Shown: one piece after another, positions 42,310 to 55,189 of the stretch | Layout: the number at the start of each line of letters is the position of its first letter | Numbering within the stretch: position 1 is the first letter of the stretch | DNA from: Pararge aegeria | Lineage: Eukaryota > Arthropoda > Insecta > Lepidoptera > Nymphalidae | Direction of reading: 5' to 3' | Length of the DNA: 64,000 nt | NCBI RefSeq assembly: GCF_905163445.1 | Contig: NC_053193.1 | Location: 5,332,001-5,396,000 of the forward strand | Translations under genes and position numbers: made by a program | Notes under the pieces: model-generated | Told to the model about the DNA's origin: nothing | The model's database searches: none | Seen by the model: the letters and a program-made list of their open reading frames with translations, nothing else

Positions 42310-45300
42310 GTAAAATAAATTTAAATTCACTTATTTTACTGTAAAAAAATCCGTATCACCGATTTTTATTTCACAAACCACACGAAGTATTATTTATAGT
42401 CTTATAGCTAGTGATTAGTTACACAAAGTTTTCTCTCTATCTGTCATTATTGATGTGATATTTGATAGTAGAAGACAAAGCATTGCGTAACTTTGCAACC
42501 GCTTTACAAAGTTTATTAGTAAAAAAGTGAACAATGTGTACAGGTATGTAGAAGTGGGCCGAATTTGAGCTTTAAAACTATGAATTTAAATTCTATTTTA
42601 CATTGACGTTACATTTTATCGTTAATCGAAAAGACTGCGAGTACGAGCGATTGTCACAGAAGTTAAATGCGGCTGTGCTAAGCTTATACCAACCAATAAG
42701 GTTATTTTCATATGTTAGCTAAGCTAACCAAAAATTTTTTTTAGTTATAAGGCCGCAAACTGTACAACCATTTATTCAAAGTCTCTCTTTTTGTTAATAT
42801 TGGATGTGTTTCTTAGTGTACGATATATATATATATTCATATATATATATAGACGTCTTTTTTTGCAAATCGCTTTAAAAAATATGTGCAAGTAAAATTT
42901 TTAACACACTGTATGTTGTTTATAATGTAATGTGATACAATTTGGTAATCATTGTAAAAAATATTGGGTAACATTTAATTTAAATTAGGATAAGAAACAA
43001 AAAAAATAAACGTTTGCTTCAGTTTTGTTTTATGCCAAAAATTAAATGTTTAAAATGTCGTGTTGAATAAAAGCAGGCATTGTATATTACAGGATTGTCG
43101 GAATTCTGTGATATGCAATGCAGGAGTAAAATTAATTTGCTAAAATCCGCGACGTGCAGCTATATCTTGGCCCCAAGCCTGCCATTGCAATTCTCTTGTC
43201 TTGTCTCACTGTTTCATGAACGACGAAACCACGAAAAAATGAAAATCGTTTATTAACGCTAAACGATTATACAGTTTAAAAAAAAACCATTTTTAACCTA
43301 CTATAATAAGCCTGAGCCGTGCGTAGACTTGCATCTTGGAGAAAAAAAAAAATTGCGCTGTAGCTCGTAGCACTAAATCCTACATGCACTGCTGCATGTA
43401 AACAAGCTTTTTTAAATATTTTAACAATTTTTTTTTCATGTACTAATGTGCCATAGATTGAACACCGAGACACAATTGCAATAGCAGACTTCCCTTCCGG
43501 TTTAGGAACGGAAGTCTTTTTTTATACGCAACTCGCAGATTTTTCATAGCACACGCCACGCACATTTCGCTCAATTGTGCTTTGTAGAATCAAAAACTCC
43601 TGCGGATACTTCGCAATCTTGCGTAGAATTAAGGGATCTGGATAGATTTGTGTGGTTGTTGCAGATTTTGGCAAATTAGCGTAAGCCAGGCTCAAATATG
43701 TATCATTTCCCGATCCGATCACCGAAACATTCATAACACAGTATAAATAATAGACAGTAATTTGGCGCCATTGATCTAGTGGTAAATCCTTAAAGTGTAT
43801 AAAACCTATTTTAATCCCTTTTGTTCGCGTGGAATTTTTTTATGCTAATGTTATTCTCTGACCTCTGAACTAGTTCACTATGCATAAAATAAAAACAAGT
43901 TGCTCTTTCTCTGAGTAAAACAAAAACGAATTCATCCCTCGGGAACTCTACATTTTCAGAGATAAAAGTAGCCTATGAGCTATTCCAGACTATAATATAT
44001 GGTTAACGAACAACCATCCGAACTTTTGCATGTATAATATTACTATAGATTAAAAAGGGCGCGATGCGTAGAAATGCTTCCCCCGTTTTCTTGTGCGCCG
44101 AAACTCAATAACTATATACCTGTTGAACATAATGCCAGTAGTAATTTACTTACCTCGCCCCACACTTATCGCACGATTGCTCTTTCCTAACAGCCTCCTC
44201 TTATAATGACTCCTTGGTCTGTTGTCGTGTCTTATCAAACATCTTATTAAATATCTGATTGTGAACGCCTCTCATCTCTTTCGTTTTTTTTCTGTCAGTC
44301 CGAACAACCTTACAAGATATAGAACGGTTCGTATTCTGTATCGAATCAGGACCGCGTATCGAGATTGCGTTTCATGTGATAGGATCGGCCAATTGATAAA
44401 TATCTGGACAAAGTTTTAAATATCAATTTCTTTACATATGTATTACTGAAATGTCATCCTAAAATGTTGTTTATTGTGTGTTTTGTGTATGAAATAAAAT
44501 TGACGTGAAATATGTTTATTATCTATGTGAACTAAGTATATATGTGTCATCACTTGATCCAATCGCAATGACCTTGAGGAATAAGTTGCAATTCAATGCT
44601 GCTCACGAGGAACTGGTCTCAAATTCCGGCACTAAGCTATAATTGTCAGGTATCGGGTTTTTCCCAGGTAATCCCCAGCCTGAAGTTAAGAGCACGTGTT
44701 AGCAGTCGCTAATTCTATTTTTTCCGGTACGAGTTCACAACTCAATTATCTGGAGAGTTAAACTTTTTTCGGTCTTCCAAGCTATAATATGTTATGTCCC
44801 ATTTTTAGCGCTTCAGCCTCGCAACTAGTTGAGCTATATCCATAACTCGGATGCTTTCGTCGGATTTCCTCATTTCTGATTTTATTACAGGAAATCCGAG
44901 CATAGTCCGCTTATCCCCGTATTAATTAACCGACATCGAGATGAAAACAGGTTGGATATTTCGGTTTTAACATTCACATACCAATAATTGAGAAGCTGAT
45001 AAAAGCTGGAAGTCGGTTTATAAGTAAAAAAAAGTAGCTCGTAATGCGGGCTTAACTGACTTAAATTATGAGGCTGATTTAGCGGTCATATTAGAGCATG
45101 GCAACAATAACTGTTTTAGAGTTCGATATCTAATTAAAAGCAAAAAACTAAATTAAAATCAATGCTTTATATACCTTACACTATTTAATAAAGCATGCAT
45201 GTACACAACTATCCACTGTGTCATTAATCCAAAGATGTAACGAAAAGTACAAATTGTGAGGATTGACAGTTCATATGTATTAAACATTTGGCGCCCTCTA

Positions 45301-45780
45301 GCCGAGAGGAATTAACAGTAGTTTTTCTGACCGACTTCGGCTACGGTTGTCAATCGATGATAGTTAGTGATATTACTGGTTGTTATTGCTGATTTAGATC
45401 AACGCGTCCCATGCTTCTTTTAGATTGTAACTTAACGTTCGTCACGTACTAGGATTAATGGTGTAAAAATTAAATTTTAGTAACTATATTGGTAATACTG
45501 GATACCTCACTACATTGATGTTTAATATTACTTTATAAAAGCTAGGTCAGGGCGTTCAATCCAAATTTTCGACCAATCAGAAGAGCCTCTTTTTATAGCG
45601 AGAGTTGTGATTTGTCGAATGAATTAGAAGGTCACAGAGATCGTACATTGGACGTCCTTTTTTGGCTTATACCAAGTAAATGCATATGAAATAAATCTCA
45701 CAGGCCAAAGCTAAATGATTGATGGTCAACGGTTAATATTATGTCCTTGGTCCGAGTTTGAGATTTACTACCTACGTTTA
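42310..45780. other. AT-rich spacer, no gene supported
   Basis: Holds a TA microsatellite at 42826-42852, a Helitron-like remnant at about 43885-44045 (GAGATAAAAGTAGCCTATGA), and an RTE-like minus-strand remnant at about 44860-44930. Short open frames lack recognisable domains. Confidence 0.5.
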
Positions 45781-45787
45781 CTTTTTA

Positions 45788-46048
45788 ACGGCCGATTGGC
45801 GCAGTGGGCAGCAACCCTGCTTTCTGAGTCCAAGGCCGTGGGTTCGATTCCCACAACTGGAAAATGTTTGTGTGATGAACTTGAATGTTTTCAGTGTCTG
45901 GGTGTTTTTATGTATATTATAAGTATTTATGCACATTATTCATAAAAATATTCATCAGGCATCTTAGTACCCATAATAACACAAGCTACGCTTACTTTGG
46001 GGCTAGATGACGATATTGTAGTAGTGTCTTATTTATTTATTATTTTTT
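45788..46048 (+). repeat. SINE family A copy
   Basis: GGCCGATTGGCGCAGTGGGC, B box GGGTTCGATTCCC, body and TTATTTATTTAT end, as in the other five copies. Confidence 0.88.
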
Positions 46049-46184
46049 TATTGCATCGCGAGAAAATTTACTGCGATTTATGTGGCACCATCTGGTTAAA
46101 ACCGTACTGATACCATTTTAAATAGTAGTTAAAAGTCGCACGATCGACTAGGTGAACGTAGGTATAAAATCCTACACTTAGCAC

Positions 46185-46330
46185 CCTGGACTGGAAAAGC
46201 CAATTCCAACATGAGAATCACATCTGGAATGCCCTTCCGGCTTCCAGAGTAAACTTTTTATCAGAGAATCGGTCCATGGATTGGTAAGCTTTATAGGAAT
46301 TCTGTTAGAAAACCTTACACAATATTATGG
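46185..46330 (+). pseudogene. LINE C-terminal fragment
   Basis: Text TCTGGAATGCCCTTCCGGCT (WNALP-like) is the family signature shared with 61810-61840. Frame broken. Confidence 0.45.
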
Positions 46331-46794
46331 ACACCTTTTTTGGGTTTATTTATTTATCCTGTGTGCCCTTTTTAGAATCATACAAAGTGGCATTGATGTT
46401 ATTACAATTTGATACCTTATTTGTTAACATGAGACATCTAAATATAATTTAAACCGAAGAACCATGTCATGACTATAAACATGTAATGCTAAAGTAAATG
46501 TTATTTTGGATTTGTATCTTTTATTTATTGATCCTAACGTAACCTTATATTTTGACAACGTCCTTGTCGCGGGTTCGATTCCCGACGGGGAAAATTCGGA
46601 AAAATAATAAAAATATAATAAAGCTGTAAGCTCTCTTATTAGTTATGCAGCTATAAATTATAATATGATCGTTTGTCAAACATAAAATTAATACCAGTAA
46701 TTAAGTATAAAATGTTAAATTGCAAATGTTACATTATAGGTAACTGCCGACACAAATGATCCAATACTACAGACGCTAAAGGCAAATTTTAAAG

Positions 46795-46930
46795 TCATTC
46801 ATTGGATAAATATCACTTGCTTTAACATCGAGAGGAAACCTGAAAGCCTGAGAGTACTTCGCAATTTTCTCAAAGGCGAGGAAGTCTAGCAATCCGCACT
46901 TTGCGAGCGTCGTGGACATTGGCAAATTGG
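46795..46930 (+). repeat. SINE family B fragment
   Basis: ATATCACTTGCTTTAACATC, GCCTGAGAGTAC and AATCCGCACTTTGCGAGCGT; degenerate, no head. Confidence 0.5.
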
Positions 46931-46944
46931 AAAAATTACCTATC

Positions 46945-47425
46945 GGGTCGTACCTGATAATTTCTGAATTTTCACTGGTCTAGTCTGTTGGGTGGCTTTG
47001 GCCGTGGCTAGTTACCAACCTACCGACAAAGTCTTGCCGCTAAGCGATAGAAACCTATTTCCTAATAGGTTGCTACGCGATATCGCACCGGAACACTAAA
47101 TCGCTTAGCGGCACGTCTTGAGAAAAAATTCAGAAATTATAAATGCCCAAATTGGCACAACCGGGAATCGAACTCCGTCGCCCGAAAGGGAAACCAAAGC
47201 CTTACCCACTAGGCTATCACCGCTTTTATCATGAGACAACTAGGTATCTCTTATTTAGTAGTAAGATACCTACCATTCACCATAATGTTGCGGTATTTCC
47301 AGGCAACTGGAATGACTACCGTACTCCCTAATAGGTTAGCCCGCTACCATCTTAGGCTGCATCAGCACTTATCACCAGGTGAGATTGCAGTCTAGGCCTA
47401 ACTTGTAGTGGAATAAAAAAAAAGA
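46945..47425. repeat. Head-to-head SINE family C compound
   Basis: Plus-strand family C body 46945-47050 (GGCCGTGGCTAGTTACCAAC), then a minus-strand SINE 47060-47225 with reversed head ACCGGGAATCGAACTCCGTC, then the plus-strand 3' end 47310-47425 with poly-A. Arms 47029-47048 and 47100-47119 pair with one mismatch. Confidence 0.75.
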
Positions 47426-47429
47426 CGGA

Positions 47430-48935
47430 GTAAAAAAAGAGAAGGGATTGATTTATACCTTTCTCCTTCTAAGAGGAGATTCTTGCCACGTAGCCAGTTG
47501 ATATTTAATGTATCAACATTAATCTAAATAATAATAAATAAATAAATAGGGATATCCCGAATCTGCCAAAACGCTAATCTGACGGGTCTAGAATCTGCTC
47601 AGCCCTGCGAATTTCTGAAGGAAACTAAAACCGAAAGCCTTAATAAACTCTTTTTAATTCGTAGGTATGTGTGAACCCAGCTTCTGGCCTAGGGGGGCAA
47701 GTAAGATACCTATTATCTCAGATCGTCCGCAGAAGTTTCGTCATACACACTACACAAAGACAACTCTATGAAACATTAGGTATATATTGTGTAGTGTGTA
47801 GTGCAATAGCACCGTGCATTACGCCAGAGTCTAATAAACAGTTTTTTATAGTTGCCCATTCGTTCGATAGTTTATTCAAAAAAATGGGTGGTCTCATTTA
47901 AATGTAATTCAATTCCACCAATTCAAATGAGGCCACCCATTCAAATTTCATAGACCTAGCTCTGATGTAGAGTTTTGGAGACAGACAACGGAACTCTTCA
48001 AAAAATTACAGCAAATAAACCGCCATTGCTGCTATAGCATGCATTGTTTAAACAATCACACAAAATAACATTACGCCTGTACCCTCAAAAAGGCTACGTA
48101 AGGCATCCAGTAGGTATATCGGGGTACCTACACCGAAATTTTGTATCAAAGTTACTATTAGTTGCATAATTTTTTGTGGCTGGAAGCTAGTTTTAACACA
48201 TAGTATTCAAGCATGGTTTATACAAAAATTTTATTTTTACAAGTCATTTTTTTAAATTTCTGTAATAGTTCAGCTGCAAAGTCAAAATTATGAAATCAAC
48301 AAAGTAATAGAGAAAAACAGGAGATTGCTATTTTCTGGAAATGACCAAGGCTTTCTTACTCAATAAAATAATCTAAGAACTAAAACTGTGAAGATTACCT
48401 ACTTGACAACAGGTGTGTGATATTTAACAGAAAATAAACATAGGAAAGAGTCAGTTAATATTTTAATGAGATCAAAGACCTAGAAACCTAGATACCTAAT
48501 TGTTAGGAGTCTGTGGGACGTAGAGAACAATGTAACCTATTTGAGCGTGTAACTTGTGATGTGATCTTTACATTAAAGTGAATAAAAAACTATTATCGGT
48601 TTAATTAATTAAATGCCACAATGACACTAATTACTTTATACCACAAAATACAGAGTAGGTACCTATTTTGTCTAAAACTCTGTTCTCCCTCTCCCTGCCT
48701 TCATTAGCTTGGAAAAATGACCCTCAAACTTGCAAACATGTGGAGGGGTAATAACACTTAAAAAAACCGCAAGCTCGTAGTACGTTTTTTTTTTGGGAAG
48801 ATATTACTTTTATTAATAATAATTCACCCATTTTTTGTGCCCATATATTTTAATTTGTTACGAGTTGCAAGCGAAGCTTTGCGTTCGAGATAATCCCTAC
48901 ACAATACAATAACTAACGGTGATTACGGACGGATT
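47430..48935. other. Spacer without a gene
   Basis: AT-rich; contains the imperfect inverted repeat 47883-47942. No exon supported. Confidence 0.5.
47883..47942. repeat. Imperfect hairpin, about 20-bp arms
   Basis: AATGGGTGGTCTCATTTAAA pairs with TTCAAATGAGGCCACCCATT across a short loop, two differences. Confidence 0.8.
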
Positions 48936-49207
48936 GACGGCCGGCTGGCGCAGTGGGCAGCGACCCTGCTTTCTGAGTCCAAGGCCGTGGGTTCCGTGGG
49001 CCGTTCCCCAAAACTGGAATTTTTTTGTATGATGGACGTGAATGTTTTTTTAGTGTCTGGGTGTGTATCTTTATATTATAAGTATTTATGTGTTACCTAT
49101 ATTCATAAAAATATTCATCAGCTATCTTAGAACCCATAATACAAGCTACGCTTACTTTGGGGCTAGATGGCGATGTGTGTATTGTCGTAGTATATTTATT
49201 TATTTAT
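48936..49207 (+). repeat. SINE family A copy with small internal duplication
   Basis: GGCCGGCTGGCGCAGTGGGC; the B box region is broken by a repeat (GTGGGTTCCGTGGGCCGTTC). Body and TTTATTTAT end as usual. Confidence 0.85.
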
Positions 49208-49904
49208 AACTATGACTATGACTATTCACGCCATAGATTTGCATGTAGTGTTAATGTTACAACCGCTCATCCACAGTTTGGCGCTACATTATTTCCAGTT
49301 CAGTTTTTTATCATCCCGCCTGGGGACAAGCCAATTCCCATTCAACGGATGCGGGAAAGCAACAACAATTTCATTTCTATTACATATGTAATTGAATAAA
49401 AACTCCCATCGCGCTGGAGTGTAGCCAAACGCAACAGTTGTTACTGCATCGGACACAATACACGTATTTTTGTACTTTATTGTGTGTGAAATTGTGTAGC
49501 CTAAATAGCTTAATTAATTAAGCCTCATAAGATTGTGGTGCCCAACTCATAAAGGTGACTTGGTCAATCATTTTATTTAGATTTTTAGATTTATTTTTAT
49601 TATTCACTTATCAAGACTAGAACTAAGTATGGCAGTGAAACTATACATGTTGAGGGAACACTACTATACAATAGTCTACCGCAAGAAATTTTTTGCGAGA
49701 AATCTTTTTAATCATTTAAAAACAAGTTAAAAAAAGCATTGTTTAAATTTTTTATAAACGCGCCTCCTTTTGTATTTTTGTGTTTGTTTTGGTTCGGTAT
49801 CACACTAAACTAAATGATATATAACCACTTCTTCATGTTAATTTTTAATTTCTCATTAAGTAAAACTGTTTCTTTTGAGAATAAATGTCTTTAAACCTAT
49901 CAAT

Positions 49905-50165
49905 CATCATTTCAACCGATTGACGTCTACTGCTGGACATAGAGGTCTTTTGTAGAGAAAAGACACGTTTCCGGGCCGCTGTTTCCACCTCGTTTTGTTT
50001 TGAATGGGTTCGCCATTCTAGCTCCTTGGCACGTAAAATTTGCGGTAAGCTATTTTGGTAACTCTGGTTTTGTTTCCGATCTCCTCATTTCATATTTGAT
50101 TACGTAGTGATTCAAAGCCTAGCTCTCTCCATCGCCCGTAAAACTGAGGCTTTTTATGAGGCCTG
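49905..50165 (-). repeat. RTE-like LINE 3' region remnant
   Basis: ACCGATTGACGTCTACTGCT and the following text align by eye with 54340-54620, where a coding remnant is seen on the minus strand. Confidence 0.5.
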
Positions 50166-50884
50166 TAGTTTAATTTGGAGATAGGGATAGTAATTTCCTT
50201 TTCGGCTTTTAACTTATTAAACAAGATTTAGAAAATTTTGCTACCTTCATTTTTTCCTTTTTTTTTTTTTCATATATGTCACTTTTAGGGAAATAAATGC
50301 GTATAAAAAAAATAAACAGAACACCTATCACGGTTTTGTAAACGGTATTAGCTTCCTGAATAATCTTTGTGAATTTGTGATTTACAGAAGCGGAAGTCTA
50401 CAATCAATTTTATAAAAACAGTGATTATGCGTCAACAATCACGATACAACTCTCATCTCTGTGAAAAACCAAGCCTAATATCAGTCTTCCAAATGCTCGT
50501 TTAGCGAAGTTTAAAAGAAAGATTGCCAGCTTATGGTGGTATTACTTATGCTAGACAAGAAGTCGCCTCGTATGATTAAGTAGGTTCCTCGTATTCCTGA
50601 AATTCTATAAATAACTGGAGTGAAGCCAAATGCAACAGTTGTGCTTCTGACTGCATGAGGAACACAATACACCATGTGTTAGCACTCCTTGCCAAGAGTC
50701 GGAAAGGCGTCTTAGTGTTTGCAAGATTTCCGGAATAGCTCAATGACAAGCTGGGATAGCGCCAGATGAAATATCGAAACTAAATCAAAAACTTAAGGTA
50801 CCTATTTGTTGATAAAATAAAAAAAATATGATGTAGTCGACTTATTCAACTCAAATACATTATTACTTTAGGTACAATAATAAA

Positions 50885-51060
50885 TATTATAATTTTTGAA
50901 TGACTGAATGAATGAATTAATACACTTTAATTGTACACCAAAGAACACAACACAGATATATATAGAGATACATAGAGCAAGTGAGTATGTAGCGATTTCT
51001 TCCAGGCAACCAAAGACGCAAAAGGAAAAAATATAGAAAAGAGGTAGGTGGTGCAATAAA
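50885..51060 (-). mobile_element. RTE-like LINE tail with (TGAA)n
   Basis: Reverse of the 28770-28946 tail: TGAATGAATGAATTAATACA then TTTAATTGTACACCAAAG and TAGCGATTTCTTCCAGGCAA. Confidence 0.6.
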
Positions 51061-51179
51061 TGAGATATAAACATTCTAAGTTACGTAGATACATATATCA
51101 TTCGTGCAATGACTATTATCTACGCAATAATTTTTTGTAGATACTATTCAGTTTATATATCAATTATTTGTATCTTTGT

Positions 51180-51375
51180 TTGACCTTTGGACTAATGGCT
51201 TCTCCCAAAAGCAGATTTTGATCGTAAACACCAAGATCGCAATAGATGGTTGTAGTTTTACAGAGGAGGTCGCTGCCCGTTCTTTGTTAAATTCTCTTAG
51301 TCGCCTCATACGAAACACGCGGGAAGAGGAGGGGTGTTGACAACTGTATTCTGATCTGTCGTCACCACACGGATC
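51180..51375. repeat. Repeat family D copy
   Basis: GACTAATGGCTTCTCCCAAA, GAGGAGGTCGCTGCCCGTTC and CTGTCGTCACCACACGG in family order. Confidence 0.55.
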
Positions 51376-51389
51376 TTTGACATACATCC

Positions 51390-51820
51390 CTATCCGTACT
51401 TATATTATAAATGTGAATGTAAGTTTGTTTGTTACGCTTTCACGCGAAAACTCCTGAACCGATCTTCATGAAACTTTTTATAAATATTCTTGGAAGTGTT
51501 AGAAGTAATATAGAATACTTTTTATCACGACATTAAGCTCGGTTTTTTTGGGAGAGGGGAAGTGTTTGACGATTTTACACCATCACTCCGACAAATTATA
51601 ACCGATTTAAATAATTATTTTTGTACTATAGAGGTTATATGTGGATATCTAATGAATGAAATTGGAGATAGAGGACAGAACTCCTCAGCGGACAGCAGCA
51701 AACCCCTGATTTAAGGCTTAGCGATACTGAAAACTTTAAATTTTTTAGAACTACAACTAAATTGAATGCCACATCAAAAAACAAAATCAAACGCAGACGA
51801 AGTCGCGGGCAACAGCTAGT
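51390..51820 (+). mobile_element. Helitron-like non-autonomous element
   Basis: Runs from TCCGTACTTATATTATAAAT to GACGAAGTCGCGGGCAACAG then CTAGT. The 3' hairpin (GCAGACGAAGTCGCGGGC) and CTAGT terminus are the Helitron features seen. Confidence 0.7.
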
Positions 51821-52364
51821 ACATTATATATTTAATTAAAACGTAAGACTAGTTCCTGTTTTCACTAACGACCAACATTTAAGAAAGTGATATTTAATTG
51901 TTTAAATTAAAAACGCGATGCAATACGAAACTTTTACATAATAATGGCATTATAAGAAGCCCAAAAACATTCTAAACAAAAACGTCTTTTGTAGGGGTTC
52001 CATCGTTTTTCGGGTAAGAAACTATTACTAAGAATACGCATCCTCAGCGTTCGAGATTACGGATACAGATGTTTTGTTCCTTTCTTTCTTTAGTCGTGGT
52101 GTCATACTGCATTTTTTCTTTTCAAATCCAGCAAGGCAATATTTCGTAACCCCGCCCGTATCCTAGTTGCGATCAAGGATTGTTTTTCCCGGCCGATATA
52201 ATTTATGCGCTGCCTTGACCCACTTACGGAGTATCTGCATTCACCGCCTTAGGTCTAAAGATGCGATTGGAATGACCTGAATCTATTTTCACCCGGCTAC
52301 AGGACAGTGTGGTTGACAGACTATAATATTGTGTTTAATATTTTTGTGTAGAATAATGGGTTAC

Positions 52365-52625
52365 CCACTGCCTAGTTGGTCTAGTGGTCAGCATTTTTAA
52401 CTACACAAGGTCCTAGGTACAAAACCCGGGTCGTGTAAAATTTTTGGCCCTGCCTCGGAAAGCCTATTAAGCCAGGTCGGTCCAGGTTACAATCACTTTG
52501 TGTCAAACGTCGTTAAGTCCACCAACGCGCATTGTAGCATATTGTCAAGTCTATGCTCTAAAACTGTATCTTCTTTAAGAGAGGAGACCTTTCTCCAGCA
52601 GGGGTACGTTGATAGGCTTCGAAGT
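52365..52625 (+). repeat. tRNA-derived SINE, divergent family
   Basis: A-box-like TAGTTGGTCTAGTGGTCAGC, body GCCTCGGAAAGCCTATTAAG, end GGAGACCTTTCTCCAGCAGG. Confidence 0.5.
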
Positions 52626-53150
52626 TCGAATTATGAAATAGTTCGTACTAAATGTAGAGTTTTAAATGTGTAGTTTTTAAATGTGTTACTTATAATTTTT
52701 TCTCTGTATCGCTTGTTTCATATTGCGCAAAATAACGGAACTCTTCGTGAGCAAATCCAATTTATACTTAGCCGGTTTTTAATATTATTTTAAATAATAA
52801 TCCGTTCCTGATAAACTTAATAAACAAAAACCTTTTAATTTAAACGTCTTTTCAGTTTTCTGTTCATAGACATCAATAACGCGGTACGTGCCTCTATTTA
52901 TTTAAACTTTATTTACTTGTATTACAACGATAGATATTATTTAATTACATAATTTCCTCCTACTTATATATGTTTTTTGTAATCTCTCGCTACCCTTGTT
53001 AAGCTCACTTATGTTTATCTGTTTCTGAGTTGGGTCGTAAAATCTACCAATACTATATCTCAATATCAGCGCTGCAGTAGCAAATACTGCAGTCACTGGT
53101 CACATGCTGAAATAACTGCCTTTTCAGCTAAAGCCCCACTAAGCTAAATG

Positions 53151-53417
53151 ACGGCCGATTGGCGCAGTTTGCAGCGACCCTGCTTTCTGAGTCAAAGGCC
53201 GTGGGTACGATTCCCACAACTGGAAAATGTTTGTGAGATGAGCATGAATGTTTTTCAGTGTCTGGGTGTTTATATGTATATTATAAGTATTTATGTATTA
53301 AATTCATAAAAATATTCAACAGCTATCTTAGTACCCATAACACAAGCTGCGCTTACTTTGGAGGTGGCGATGTGTGTATTGTCGTAGTATATTTATTTAT
53401 TTAAAAAAAAAAAAAAA
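53151..53417 (+). repeat. SINE family A copy with A-tail and likely target duplication
   Basis: Full-length type copy ending in a 17-base A run; TAAATG precedes the head (53145-53150) and recurs right after the A run, a likely short target duplication. Confidence 0.88.
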
Positions 53418-53564
53418 AATTAAATGCGCATTAAATTTTTAATGTAGTTGGGATTTAATTAGTTTCGTTTATCTTGCTTTGGAGTTTTATTTAAAGTACC
53501 TTATCTATAGTCCTTTCGTATAGACCAAGCAAATGGCACCTCACGGTAACCGGAAAACCTGATG

Positions 53565-53665
53565 CGTAAGTGAGCCACATGTGCCTGTAATTAACCAGAA
53601 ATCCCGGTGTTGCGACGGGAACACAGCAATGATGCTTGCCGGCAGAGATAAGCATGGCGGTATCA
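53565..53665. repeat. Repeat family E copy
   Basis: CACATGTGCCTGTAATTAAC to CCGGCAGAGATAAGCATGGC. Confidence 0.55.
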
Positions 53666-54039
53666 ATTCCTCAGTCGCAAGAAGCTCTTCTACTACTATG
53701 AATCAGGGTTCAGGGGTTCAGGGTGTGATGGACTGAAAACAGAAAGGTCGGGATATTTGACAAATCATCGACTAAATTACGAGTTTAATATACTCTTTCT
53801 TTTGGTGTGGTGATCATTAAACGCCTTGAGCGTAAACGTGAACTTTATCTCATTAATTTATGGTAAGAGTGTGATGGACTGAAATCAGAAAGGTCGGGAT
53901 ATTTGACAAATATTTTCTTGACAAAATCAGTAGGTACTTTAATATTAATTCTCTTTCTCACGATGTGATGTTCACTAAATTTATGCTTTAAGCATCTTAA
54001 ATGAACTGAAATCAGAAATGTTCCATTACCATCAATATC

Positions 54040-54160
54040 GTGCGATTTAGCGATAAGGCCGCCAAATTGTACGTTCTACCTTATTGTGCTGTTGTATCTG
54101 TATCTCTGTAAATTTTCTCTGTGGTGTACAATAAAAGTGTATTCATTCATTCATTCATCG
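54040..54160 (+). mobile_element. RTE-like LINE tail with (TTCA)n
   Basis: GATTTAGCGATAAGGCCGCC, GTGGTGTACAATAAAAGTGT, TTCA repeats. Confidence 0.6.
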
Positions 54161-54339
54161 TGGTTATTTTGTAACCTGAGTTGGGTAATGAAGTTTAAAG
54201 TTTTACTCGTCCGCCACAAGAGCTAACTTGCCAGAGTAATTACGTCCATCATGTGAATACATTTCGTAGGTTTGAAGAAAAATCTTAATATCATTATATT
54301 ATGTCTTATGATCATCAACATCATCACTTAAACCGATTG

Positions 54340-54625
54340 ACGTCAACTATTGGCCATAGATCGGTGGTTAGGAGTTCCAAAATTTAAGGTCCAGCGGCTC
54401 CCAGTGACTCGTTTTTTGTCGTCTGTCCACCTCGTTGGGGGAAGCCCAATGCGATCACCGGTTCGGGGTCGCCATTCAAGAACTTTGGGACCCCTAAGTT
54501 CATCGGTTCTCCGAGCTATGTCGCTCTAGCACTATGTATGGTAGCTGTAGTTCTTCTACGGATTTCCTCATTTCTGATTTGATCACGTTGATATACTCCT
54601 AGCATAGCTCTCTCCTTCGACCGCT
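54340..54625 (-). pseudogene. RTE-like LINE C-terminal fragment
   Basis: The minus strand reads ERAMLGVYQRDQIRNEEIRR then a stop and a shifted remnant of the GRPPTRWTDD-type end. Typical RTE clade. Confidence 0.7.
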
Positions 54626-54727
54626 TAATTCATCAACATCGGTTCATCTGGTATCAGGCTTCTAATATCAGAGAAATTCTTAACAATCGTAATTTTACTG
54701 ATCTCATCATTTTATCATCCTATAAAC

Positions 54728-55001
54728 CTATTATCGGCCCACTACAGGGCACGGGTCTCCTTTCATGATAAGAAAGGGTTAGGGCCGTAGTCCACCAAGC
54801 TGGCCCAGTGCGGATTAGTGGACTACACACTACTTTAAGAACATTATGGAGAATTCCCAGGTATACAGGTTTCCACACGATGGTTTCCTTTACCGTTGAT
54901 GCAAGTCATATTTTAATTGCTAAAAACGCACAAAACTTAGAAAAGTTTGGTTTGCTTGCTGGGATTCGAACTCAAAGTGAAGTCGAAGTCCTATCACCGC
55001 T
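54728..55001 (-). repeat. SINE family B copy
   Basis: ATCGGCCCACTACAGGGCAC to CTATCACCGCTT, full length, reversed. Confidence 0.82.
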
Positions 55002-55054
55002 TATTTTTTTATTGTAAATATTGTAAATATAATTATAATTATGTACCTATTTTT

Positions 55055-55163
55055 TAGGTTTTTGCATATCCCATGGTAATTGTTTGCTTTCGTAGTATAA
55101 AAAGTAGTCTATGTTTAATACCGTAATAAAGTCGGACGATGAATGCGGGCAACAGCTAGTCGT
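55055..55163 (+). mobile_element. Helitron-like 3' end
   Basis: GTATAAAAAGTAGTCTATGT to GCGGGCAACAGCTAGT, as at 51800-51820. Confidence 0.55.
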
Positions 55164-55167
55164 AAAA

Positions 55168-55188
55168 TCGTCGTCGTCGTCGTCGTAG
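55168..55188. repeat. TCG microsatellite
   Basis: Seven-unit (TCG)n directly after the Helitron-like end. Confidence 0.8.
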
Positions 55189-55189
55189 T

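Noticed and set aside
44140..44215. Exon-like minus-strand segment (RPRSHYKRRLLGKSNRA) with a GTAAGT donor
   Set aside because: The upstream frame closes quickly with a stop and without an acceptor that I trust; no neighbouring exon or known domain.
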